Shown here: positions 33,072-39,973 of the stretch, in pieces
Numbering within the stretch: the first letter of the stretch is position 1
How the letters are laid out: every line of letters starts with the position of its first letter
From: Brevibacillus massiliensis
GTDB lineage: Bacteria > Bacillota > Bacilli > Brevibacillales > Brevibacillaceae
DNA length: 64,000 bases
NCBI RefSeq assembly: GCF_000311785.1
Contig: NZ_HE978536.1
Coordinates: 559,417-623,416, forward strand
Direction: 5' to 3'
The notes under the pieces: model-generated
The model's input: the letters and a program-made list of their open reading frames with translations, nothing else
Told to the model about the DNA's origin: nothing
Database searches by the model: none
Program-made: the position numbers and the translations under genes

Positions 33072-34142
33072 ATGCCCTACATTCTTTCTGTCGGTACTGC
33101 CGTTCCTCCTTTTCAAGTAGACCAGGAGGAATCGATGAGGATGACCCGCCAGCTATTTGGCAGCGCTTACTCCGATATCGACCGGCTGTTGTCCGTGTTC
33201 GCCAACAGCAGCATCCGCAAACGCCACTTTTCCGTTCCCCCGGACTGGTTTCAAGCCGATCACACAGTGGGCGAGAAAAACCGGCTATACGTGGAATCAG
33301 CCTGCCGACTCGGGACCCAAGCGATTCAAAATTGCCTCAATAAACTCTCCCTTTCTGCGGCTGAAATTGATTGTTTGATCTTTGTATCCAGTACCGGTTT
33401 GGCCACTCCCAGCATCGATGCGAGGATTGTCAACCTTCTGGATATGAAAGAGCATGTCACGCGCATTCCCATCTGGGGACTGGGTTGTGCGGCCGGCGCA
33501 ATGGGAGTGTCACGGGCCTTCGAGTACGTCAGGGCCTTTCCCGAAACCATGGTGCTGCTGCTGGCGGTAGAGCTGTGCGGCCTTACCTTCGTTAAAAACG
33601 ACCTTTCCAAAAGCAATCTGGTCGCGACTTCGCTCTTCGCCGACGGTGCCGCTGCTGTGCTGATTGCCGGCGACGCCTGTGTGGACAGCTTGTCCCTCAG
33701 GCCTTTGGCAAAAATCATCGACCGCATCAGCACCACCTGGAAGAATTCACTTGACGTCATGGGCTGGGATGTAACGGATGACGGGCTCAAAGTGATCTTT
33801 TCCCGAGACATTCCAACGCTGATCAGACAGCGAATCCGCATGAATGTGGAACGCTTTCTCGAAAGGACCGGCATGAGCCTGACCGATATCTCCCGGTACA
33901 TTCCGCACCCCGGAGGTCCAAAAGTGCTGGCAGCGTATCGGGAAGTGCTCGGTTTGCAGCCCGACCATACCAGCCTTGCGGAAGAAGTGCTGGCGGAATT
34001 TGGCAACATGTCTTCCGCTACGGTCCTGTTTGTTCTGGAAAAAAGCTTGGAGCAGCAGTGGACGCGGGGCGAATACGGGCTGGTCACGGCACTCGGCCCG
34101 GGGTTTAGTTCCGAACTTATCCTGCTTGAGTCGGGGAGGTAG
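33072..34142 (+). CDS. bpsA: Type III polyketide synthase (alkylpyrone synthase-like)
   Basis: This 356-residue chalcone synthase-like enzyme carries the catalytic triad: Cys139 in WGLGCAAGAMGVS, His279 in YIPHPGGPKVLAAY and Asn312 in GNMSSATVLF. In B. subtilis BpsA extends long-chain acyl-CoAs with malonyl-CoA to triketide alkylpyrones. The paired methyltransferase gene right after it (2-base gap) makes the same role likely here. I chose the ATG at 33072; a GTG one codon earlier is also possible. Upstream, AATCCA/TGGATT plus T residues (33001-33023) forms a weak hairpin. Confidence 0.9.
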   Translation: MPYILSVGTAVPPFQVDQEESMRMTRQLFGSAYSDIDRLLSVFANSSIRKRHFSVPPDWFQADHTVGEKNRLYVESACRLGTQAIQNCLNKLSLSAAEIDCLIFVSSTGLATPSIDARIVNLLDMKEHVTRIPIWGLGCAAGAMGVSRAFEYVRAFPETMVLLLAVELCGLTFVKNDLSKSNLVATSLFADGAAAVLIAGDACVDSLSLRPLAKIIDRISTTWKNSLDVMGWDVTDDGLKVIFSRDIPTLIRQRIRMNVERFLERTGMSLTDISRYIPHPGGPKVLAAYREVLGLQPDHTSLAEEVLAEFGNMSSATVLFVLEKSLEQQWTRGEYGLVTALGPGFSSELILLESGR

Positions 34143-34144
34143 CC

Positions 34145-34648
34145 GTGTCGATATTCTTTATCTCCGTTCTGCTGGTCGTGATTGTCCAAAGGCTGTTGGA
34201 ACTGTGGCTGGCCCACCGCAATGCAGCTTTCATACGCTCGCGGGGCGGGTACGAAATTGGAGCGGATCACTACAAATACCTCGTCGGACTGCACGTCATG
34301 TTCTTTGCCAGCCTGGCAGCCGAAGTCAGCCTCGCCGACCGCCCGCTGGCTGACTGGTGGTGGGCGCCGTTTTCCCTGTTCGCAGCCGCCCAGTTGCTCC
34401 GTTACTGGTGCATTCGCAGTCTCGGGCCTTTTTGGAATACGCGCATTTTTATCCTGCCGGGTGCCAAACGGGTGACACGCGGCCCCTACCGTTATCTTCG
34501 CCATCCCAACTATTTGGTGGTCGGCATCGAGCTGCTTGCCCTTCCGTTAACCTTTTCCGCTTACTATACAGCCGCCCTGTTTACACTAGCCAACTGCTGG
34601 CTGCTCCTCGCTGTCAGAATTCCCCTGGAGGAAGACGGGCTGTCCTGA
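34145..34648 (+). CDS. bpsB: Isoprenylcysteine carboxyl methyltransferase-like protein (alkylpyrone methyltransferase)
   Basis: This 167-residue integral membrane protein of the ICMT family has about four membrane spans. The C-terminal SAM-binding block GPYRYLRHPNYLVVGIELL and the final charged RIPLEEDGL match the family, in which that Glu-rich end is part of the active site. In B. subtilis BpsB (YpbQ) O-methylates the alkylpyrones made by BpsA. The start is a GTG at 34145, 2 bases after bpsA, so the two genes are coupled. Confidence 0.87.
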   Translation: MSIFFISVLLVVIVQRLLELWLAHRNAAFIRSRGGYEIGADHYKYLVGLHVMFFASLAAEVSLADRPLADWWWAPFSLFAAAQLLRYWCIRSLGPFWNTRIFILPGAKRVTRGPYRYLRHPNYLVVGIELLALPLTFSAYYTAALFTLANCWLLLAVRIPLEEDGLS

Positions 34649-34728
34649 ACCATTTTCGGATCAGCCAATTGTCGACTCGTCCCCCTTCATGTAAAATAGG
34701 CTAATGTACAGGCAAGGGGGACGTAAAG

Positions 34729-34833
34729 TTGGGCAGTACTTCGGTTATTGTGTTGACATTGCTCATGACTGCTGCTATGATCGCGATGATGGTCGTGCTG
34801 ATTACGAAAGCTTATTCCCGCAAAGACGACTGA
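34729..34833 (+). CDS. Small single-pass membrane protein, 34 residues
   Basis: A TTG start at 34729 follows AAGGGGG by about 7 bases and opens MGSTSVIVLTLLMTAAMIAM... ending ITKAYSRKDD. It has one hydrophobic helix (about 6-26) and a positively charged then acidic tail. It has its own promoter-like TTGTCG-17-TAAAAT (34671-34699). The layout resembles the YtzI-type tiny membrane proteins of Bacillus, but I would not insist on that. The gene is too short for routine gene finding. Confidence 0.5.
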   Translation: MGSTSVIVLTLLMTAAMIAMMVVLITKAYSRKDD

Positions 34834-34923
34834 TTTTCCCATATTCACATCGCCTTGTCTAGCTTTTGACTGCTTCGCCTTTTTGGGCATGCTAATGTGT
34901 GACAACCAAAAAGGAGTGGTATG

Positions 34924-35040
34924 ATGTCAAAGCATAACGGCGTCAAAAACGAACAAGGCAGAAAGGAAAATCCCTCCCAAACACGCGCTTCCACGACGTT
35001 GAGCAAGGAAGAAGCCGCACGCAAGAAAAAAGAGCCCTAA
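34924..35040 (+). CDS. Small hydrophilic protein, 38 residues
   Basis: An ATG at 34924 (another at 34921) with AAGGAG 7 bases upstream encodes a highly charged peptide, MSKHNGVKNEQGRKENPSQT and onward to EEAARKKKEP. It is rich in Lys, Glu, Asn and Gln, has no hydrophobic stretch and is probably disordered. The stop codon lies inside a strong terminator loop, which supports a real, tightly bounded transcript. No family is recognised; small acid-soluble or stress proteins are possible. Confidence 0.5.
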   Translation: MSKHNGVKNEQGRKENPSQTRASTTLSKEEAARKKKEP

Positions 35041-35053
35041 GCGGCTCTTTTTT
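35026..35053. terminator. Convergent terminator before hsp20
   Basis: AAAAAAGAGCC (35026-35036) pairs with GGCTCTTTTTT (35043-35053) around a 6-base loop and works in both directions. It ends the small hydrophilic gene on plus and the Hsp20 gene on minus. Confidence 0.88.
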
Positions 35054-35057
35054 AACG

Positions 35058-35492
35058 TCAGTGAAACTCCAGATCAATCCTGCGTTTTGTCGGCGACTGC
35101 TCTTTCGGCATCCGCACTTCCAGCACGCCGTTGCGGTAAGTGGCTTTGATTCCTTCTGTCGAGACGCGGGCGGGCAGGGTTACCGAACGCCCAAACCGCC
35201 CGACAAAACGCTCGCTTCGATGCATCTGGTCGTCTTTTGCCTCGTGGGTCCGCTCGATGGTTCCGGAGATGTGCAGGATATTGTTATCTACGTCTATATT
35301 GACGTCCTCTTTCTTCTCCAGCCCGGGGATTTCACAAGATGCGACAACCTCGTTCTCTGTTTCGTACAGATCAATTTTTGGCACACCTATTTCCCGATCG
35401 TACCCAAATCCCAGCGAAAAGGGAAACAACCGGTCAAATTCTCGTCTCATCGTTTCGAAATGGCGAAAAGGTTCGTACGGTACTAAAGCCAT
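35058..35492 (-). CDS. Small heat shock protein, Hsp20/alpha-crystallin family
   Basis: This 144-residue ATP-independent holdase chaperone has a short N-terminal arm with FRHFETMRREFDRLFPF. The alpha-crystallin domain (about 38-132) follows, with VPKIDLYETENEVVASCEIPG, the RFVGRFGRSVTLPARV segment and GVLEVRMPK. The C-terminal extension ends TKRRIDLEFH. It lacks a clear I-x-I tail motif, though RRIDLEF may serve. The start is the ATG at 35492 with GGAGGG upstream. No CIRCE element was seen upstream. Confidence 0.92.
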   Translation of the reverse strand: MALVPYEPFRHFETMRREFDRLFPFSLGFGYDREIGVPKIDLYETENEVVASCEIPGLEKKEDVNIDVDNNILHISGTIERTHEAKDDQMHRSERFVGRFGRSVTLPARVSTEGIKATYRNGVLEVRMPKEQSPTKRRIDLEFH

Positions 35493-35668
35493 CAAAAATC
35501 CCTCCTATCAAGATGTTACATCGTTATCTTGCGACAGCCGGATGCCCATTATGCACCGGAAACTCGACACTTTTCGGCAAAAAATACACCTTAATGGATA
35601 TGGAAGCCAAATTTTATGTTATAATCTTCTCTGTCAGATTTTAGCCCAGTACTAGTAGGTGATCGCAC

Positions 35669-36085
35669 GTGCCGACGTTTGTCAAAATTCTTACAATATT
35701 ATTGGCAGCTTTTGCCTTTTTGCTCTCATTTGCCGTACCAGCATTATTGCTGTTCGGATTTCTTTGGACTGCGGGCATTTTGTTTCCAAACCTGGCCGAT
35801 AATACCGAAGTACAGGACTTGATGATCCTTGCCATCTCTTCCACGATCTTTTTATTCTTCTACGAAGTGATCGGGGAACCCGTCGTCAAAAGCGTCTTGC
35901 AGCGGTTTGACTTCCCGGTCCGCCTGAAACTGATCCCCGAGATCCTCTTCGGAACGATGACGATCTACAGCTCAGCCCGTCTTTGGACACCGCATCTCCA
36001 CTTTGCGCTCTCTGCCGCATTGTTTGTCGGGACACTGGATGTTACAGTCGGTTATTTTCTGGAAAATTTATACGCCAAAAAATGA
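35669..36085 (+). CDS. Multi-pass membrane protein of unknown function
   Basis: This 138-residue protein has about four predicted membrane helices (around 5-37, 50-68, 85-103 and 108-130). Its only charged patch is GEPVVKSVLQRFDFPVRLKL, between helices two and three. The size and layout are similar to the YrvL-type regulatory membrane protein of Bacillus, but I see no diagnostic motif, so the function is open. The start is a GTG at 35669 with TAGGTGAT upstream. It precedes the antiporter leader by about 100 bases. Confidence 0.6.
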   Translation: MPTFVKILTILLAAFAFLLSFAVPALLLFGFLWTAGILFPNLADNTEVQDLMILAISSTIFLFFYEVIGEPVVKSVLQRFDFPVRLKLIPEILFGTMTIYSSARLWTPHLHFALSAALFVGTLDVTVGYFLENLYAKK

Positions 36086-36183
36086 CTGCGAGTTCTCATC
36101 ATCTACTGGCTAAATGGTTGAAGGAGGGATTGAAAACGCTTTATGACACTTAATGGAGGAGAGCACTGCCGGAATCATTCGAA

Positions 36184-36230
36184 GCGAGTGAAGCAACATA
36201 TCGAAAGGGTACTCGCGGTTCAGCCGTTGC
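36184..36230 (+). other. Possible pseudoknotted leader upstream of the CPA2 antiporter
   Basis: Two interleaved complementary pairs lie just ahead of the antiporter ribosome site. GCGAGTG (36184-36190) pairs with TACTCGC (36210-36216), and GCAAC (36193-36197) pairs with GTTGC (36226-36230). The order a-b-a'-b' is that of an H-type pseudoknot. The last arm ends about 10 bases before the Shine-Dalgarno GGAGGG. I do not recognise a known riboswitch class here. Confidence 0.4.
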
Positions 36231-36255
36231 ATTTCACGAAGGAGGGAACAAAAAC

Positions 36256-37395
36256 GTGCTACTGGAATTAATCATTATTCTTATCGCTGCCAAAGTCGCG
36301 GGAAATCTCAGCTTGCGGCTCGGACAACCTTCCGTTTTAGGCCAATTGATCGCAGGAATTATCATTGGTCCCTCTTTATTGGGTTGGGTACATAATACGG
36401 AGGTTTTGAAGGAATTGAGCAGTCTCGGAGTGATCCTGCTGATGTTCATCGCCGGGATGGAGACCAATCTCCAGGAGTTCAAAGCCAGTGCCAAAGCCTC
36501 CACCTACGTTGGGCTCAGCGGAATTATCGTTCCTTTGCTGGGAGGGTACTTTTCCGGGCAGCTTATGGGATTGACGCAATTCGAATCGGCGCTCTTCGGT
36601 CTGGTCCTGTCGGCAACCAGCGTCAGCATCTCTGTCCAAACGCTGCGGGAGCTGGATCGCCTGAAAACGAAGGAAGGGATGGCGATACTCGGTGCCGCCG
36701 TGCTGGATGATATCGTCGTTATCGTTCTGCTCGCCTTTACGATGAGCATTCTCGGCGGTGACGTAAGCATCTCGACAGTCCTGCTGAAAATGCTGGTATT
36801 TTTCGTCGTCGGCATCTTCGCAGCCTGGAAGCTTGTCCCGTGGATTTTGCGAAAATTTTCCCATACCAATATTCCTCAAGGCATGACCGTCCTGGCGGTG
36901 ATCCTATGCCTTGCCTTCGCTTACTTTGCCGAAGAGACAGGCATCTCCGACATCATCGGGGCGTATTTGGCGGGGATCGCGATCTCCCGAACGGAATTCC
37001 AGGAAAAGATCATGGAACGGGTGGAAGTGCTCAGTTATTCCCTCTTCGTCCCGATCTTCTTCATCAGCATCGGGCTTAGTACGGAAATCGGCGGACTCGA
37101 TTCTCTTTGGCTCATCTTGCCGTTTGGACTGTTAGCCGTACTGTCAAAATGGATCGGAGGCGGCCTGGGAGCAAAACTGGCAGGTTTCTCCTGGAGCAGC
37201 TCCTCCAGAGTGGGCGCGGGCATGATCTCCCGGGGAGAAGTCGCCCTCATCCTGGCCTCATTGGGACTGGAGAGAGGATTCTTCAGCCCTGCCTTGTTCT
37301 CGATTCTCGTGATGGTCGTGCTGTTCACGACCATTGTGACACCGCCGATCCTGAAGCTGCTGTTTCAGGACAAAAAGAAATTTGCCACCGAATAA
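36256..37395 (+). CDS. CPA2 family cation/proton antiporter (NapA/KefB-like)
   Basis: This 379-residue, roughly 12-helix membrane protein is of the monovalent cation:proton antiporter-2 family. It has the N-terminal GQPSVLGQLIAGIIIGPSLL, the helix SATSVSISVQTLRELDRL and the ion-binding Asp pair in GAAVLDDIVVIVLLAF, which marks electrogenic Na+/H+-type exchangers. It ends after the membrane domain, with no TrkA-N/RCK domain. The start is a GTG at 36256 with GGAGGG upstream. A pseudoknot-like leader and the long gap before it suggest regulation at the mRNA level. Confidence 0.88.
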   Translation: MLLELIIILIAAKVAGNLSLRLGQPSVLGQLIAGIIIGPSLLGWVHNTEVLKELSSLGVILLMFIAGMETNLQEFKASAKASTYVGLSGIIVPLLGGYFSGQLMGLTQFESALFGLVLSATSVSISVQTLRELDRLKTKEGMAILGAAVLDDIVVIVLLAFTMSILGGDVSISTVLLKMLVFFVVGIFAAWKLVPWILRKFSHTNIPQGMTVLAVILCLAFAYFAEETGISDIIGAYLAGIAISRTEFQEKIMERVEVLSYSLFVPIFFISIGLSTEIGGLDSLWLILPFGLLAVLSKWIGGGLGAKLAGFSWSSSSRVGAGMISRGEVALILASLGLERGFFSPALFSILVMVVLFTTIVTPPILKLLFQDKKKFATE

Positions 37396-37400
37396 GATCC

Positions 37401-37438
37401 GGAAGAGAGCACATCAAGCGTGCTCTCTTCCTTTTTTT
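37401..37438 (+). terminator. Terminator after the antiporter gene
   Basis: GGAAGAGAGCAC pairs perfectly with GTGCTCTCTTCC around a 7-base loop, followed by seven T residues, 5 bases past the stop codon. Confidence 0.93.
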
Positions 37439-37444
37439 GGCGCG

Positions 37445-37624
37445 TCAAGAGAAACCGCGCAGCAGCATCCAGATGGTCAAAGCAAATGACAAACCGCCGA
37501 CGAAATAAGCGCCAAAGGCTCCGACCGGCAGCTTTCTCTTCCCCAGCCAGCGGCCAAAATTGATCGTGTAAATCAGGATTCCAAGCGGTATGAGCGCTTC
37601 GATTATGAAAATGACAACATACAT
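37445..37624 (-). CDS. Small two-helix membrane protein, candidate germinant receptor D subunit
   Basis: This 59-residue protein begins MYVVIFIIEALIPLGILIYT and has a second helix (about 38-57, GAYFVGGLSFALTIWMLL) joined by a basic loop GRWLGKRK. It follows gerAC by 13 bases in the same direction, with GGAGGTG ahead of the ATG at 37624, so it is the fourth gene of the ger operon. Germinant receptor operons in Bacillus species often include a small two-helix D subunit that modulates the receptor. Size, topology and position all fit, but there is no motif to prove it. Confidence 0.65.
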   Translation of the reverse strand: MYVVIFIIEALIPLGILIYTINFGRWLGKRKLPVGAFGAYFVGGLSFALTIWMLLRGFS

Positions 37625-37637
37625 GCTTCGCACCTCC

Positions 37638-38888
37638 TTACCTAGGCAGTACCGGGCGCAGCACGCTGCCTATTCTCCTTATCTCTATCTTTACGTCCAC
37701 GTTCACGATCGCGTTTTTAAACGCATTCCTGCGATCAAAATGTTGCATCTCCCCCACTGTGGCAAACTGTCCGCGGGACCGCGAGAGGATCCCGAACGGA
37801 TCGCACTGGTGGGTGTGGTAAACCTTTTTCATCAGTTCTACCTGCCTTTTTTCCAGTTCCTTGCTGACCTGTTTCTCCAGCAGTGAGATATTTTTGGGAG
37901 TCGTGTAATTCACCTCGCTGTGGACGCCGATTAGCGTAGCTTCCAGCTTTTCACTGAGGTGGATCCGGATCGGATTTGCCTTCAAGTCCACCTGCAGTTT
38001 CGGCGGCTTGGCGTATTTCAACTCCAAGGTGACAAGTTCTTTTTTTCTGAGGGGGTCGGTAAAGTGAAACTTGATCTGCGGCATTTCGCCCCGAATCATC
38101 GTCAGCATTCTAGATTCTTTCGTATCCAACATTCCGACCAGCTTGTCCTCCCTAAACAAGGCAGTCCCGGCAAAATCGACGGGATTCCCTCCCTCTCGCG
38201 CGATGTCACCGGCCAAAAACGCCATCTTCTTGTCTTGGGGGATGCTTTTTTCATCCTTTGCTGCCTCCTTGTTTACGGCAATGACACTGGCGACGGGATC
38301 GTCGGTTGCTGTCTCCATCATGTAGATAAAGGTGTGCAAGCTGGCAGGAAATGCTTGTCCGGTATTCTTCATCACAGCGTTAGTCGATAGGGTTAAACGG
38401 TGAACCGACTGTTCCAATATCGGCTTGTCCATGAGCAGCAGTTCCCTTACCTCGCCTCTGACGATGGAAATCGTAATCGTCCGGCGAAATTCACGATAGC
38501 GGCTGAGGGGCCGCAAATGCTTGATCAACCCTTTCCTCGCCAAGGAATCGCTGAACAGTATATGGGACATGTGGCTGAAGTCGAGGCGGCGTTCGATATT
38601 CGTTTGCAGCAGTGTAATCGCCTCGATGATCGACTTGGCTCTGACGGTAATTGGCTTCGCTCCGCTTAACACTTCCTCGCCGCTTCCGCCGCTTGTTCCT
38701 TCCTGGCCTGCCAGCTTTCGCGGTATGGAAACGCGAATCGATACGTCGATGTGGTCGTCCGGTGCTTCATCGATGCCGACGGCTGCGACAAATGCTACTT
38801 CTTCCAGTTCAATTTTGTCATAGCACCCGCCGAGCAGAAACGGCATCAATGCAACAACCGGAATAAGGCAAAGCACCTTTGGATTCAT
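37638..38888 (-). CDS. gerAC: Spore germination lipoprotein, GerAC family
   Basis: This is the C subunit of a Ger-type germinant receptor, a lipid-anchored protein facing the outside of the spore inner membrane. The 416-residue protein has a signal peptide with lipobox LLGGC (Cys22). The Ger(x)C start YDKIELEEVAFVAAVGIDEA and the three-domain body typical of the family follow. I chose the ATG at 38888, which overlaps the gerAB stop by 4 bases; the longer frame to 38981 would bury the signal peptide. The germinant recognised cannot be read from sequence. Confidence 0.92.
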   Translation of the reverse strand: MNPKVLCLIPVVALMPFLLGGCYDKIELEEVAFVAAVGIDEAPDDHIDVSIRVSIPRKLAGQEGTSGGSGEEVLSGAKPITVRAKSIIEAITLLQTNIERRLDFSHMSHILFSDSLARKGLIKHLRPLSRYREFRRTITISIVRGEVRELLLMDKPILEQSVHRLTLSTNAVMKNTGQAFPASLHTFIYMMETATDDPVASVIAVNKEAAKDEKSIPQDKKMAFLAGDIAREGGNPVDFAGTALFREDKLVGMLDTKESRMLTMIRGEMPQIKFHFTDPLRKKELVTLELKYAKPPKLQVDLKANPIRIHLSEKLEATLIGVHSEVNYTTPKNISLLEKQVSKELEKRQVELMKKVYHTHQCDPFGILSRSRGQFATVGEMQHFDRRNAFKNAIVNVDVKIEIRRIGSVLRPVLPR

Positions 38889-39973
38889 CTTGGAGCAGAC
38901 CTCCCACGTGTAAAAGGATTGCACAGCCTGGCCCACAGCAGCAAAGCGGCAGGCAAGGTGATCACCGCAAGCCAACTCCAATTAATGACGACAATGATAT
39001 ACCAGCTTAATGTCTCTGGAAAGTTTTTCGGATAAAAGGCCAGCACGTAAACCATTAACATGATCGCCGGGATGAGCGGACGATTTACCGGCATCTTGCA
39101 CAGGATGGCGACCAGATAGGAAGTGATCCAGATGTCAATGGCTGTCTTGATCAGGGCCATGGAGATCCAGATGAAGACATACCCGGATTCCAGGCGCTGG
39201 ATAAACCTCCCGATTCTCGCCAACCTGCCCAACTGGTACATCGGATACGGGCTCTCCAAAGCAGCTTCATACGGGAACACCATTAAAAAAACAAGCGTTA
39301 CTACGGCATAAAAAAAGCCGATGATAATCAGGCTCCAATACCCGATCGCTTTGCTGTCCCGCGAATCATGCAGGAGAGGAGACAAAATCACCAGCAGCAA
39401 TATATTATTAAATTGCCCCGTTACGACAAGGCTGTAGCTGAGCACTGATGGTATGCCGTCGCCCCAAAGCGGAAGCAGGTAATAAGGCCGATACCAATTC
39501 CAGTTCAGCAGCAGCAGCGAAATGACTCCGCCGATCGCAATCGGAAAGAAGATCCAGGAGATTCGCGATAAACCTTCAACCCCCTTGTAAGTACAGTAAA
39601 ACGTAACCAGGACAAAGGGGATGAGCACAAACGACAGCGGTGACTGCGGCAGGACCGTTGTCACCACTGTTTCCGTAAACAGTCTGGTTTCAATCCCTGC
39701 GTCTATGACCAGATAGATAATGATCAACAGCAGGATGGGAACTCGCAGCCAGCCTGTCTTTAGCGGTTGATTGGTGTGCGAATCAGTGAGCACCGGCGCG
39801 ATAACCGCCCAGATCACCATGCAAATCAACATGGCAATGATCGGCGGCATCCAGGCAGCCGTACCGGTATTTTCGGCAAACTGTTGGGGATCACTCAAAA
39901 AAATGTCCGCGATCCCGCTGATCGTTACCAACGCGAATAGCTCTACCTTGCCCAGATGGCCTGTCTTAATCAT
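38885..39973 (-). CDS. gerAB: Spore germination permease subunit, GerAB family
   Basis: GerAB is the amino acid transporter-like (APC superfamily) subunit that binds the germinant. The 362-residue protein has about ten membrane helices, the early GKVELFALVTISGIADIFLS, the central GLSRISWIFFPIAIGGVISL and the intracellular-loop region RDSKAIGYWS. The order AA-AB-AC with 8-base and 4-base overlaps is the classic gerA layout. Which member (A, B, K or other) it corresponds to is not decided by sequence here. Confidence 0.92.
   Translation of the reverse strand: MIKTGHLGKVELFALVTISGIADIFLSDPQQFAENTGTAAWMPPIIAMLICMVIWAVIAPVLTDSHTNQPLKTGWLRVPILLLIIIYLVIDAGIETRLFTETVVTTVLPQSPLSFVLIPFVLVTFYCTYKGVEGLSRISWIFFPIAIGGVISLLLLNWNWYRPYYLLPLWGDGIPSVLSYSLVVTGQFNNILLLVILSPLLHDSRDSKAIGYWSLIIIGFFYAVVTLVFLMVFPYEAALESPYPMYQLGRLARIGRFIQRLESGYVFIWISMALIKTAIDIWITSYLVAILCKMPVNRPLIPAIMLMVYVLAFYPKNFPETLSWYIIVVINWSWLAVITLPAALLLWARLCNPFTRGRSAPR

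Noticed and set aside
36086-36255. Known fluoride, c-di-AMP or manganese riboswitch in front of the antiporter
   Set aside because: I looked for the conserved blocks of these classes as I remember them and did not find them. Only the unassigned pseudoknot-like pairing is left.
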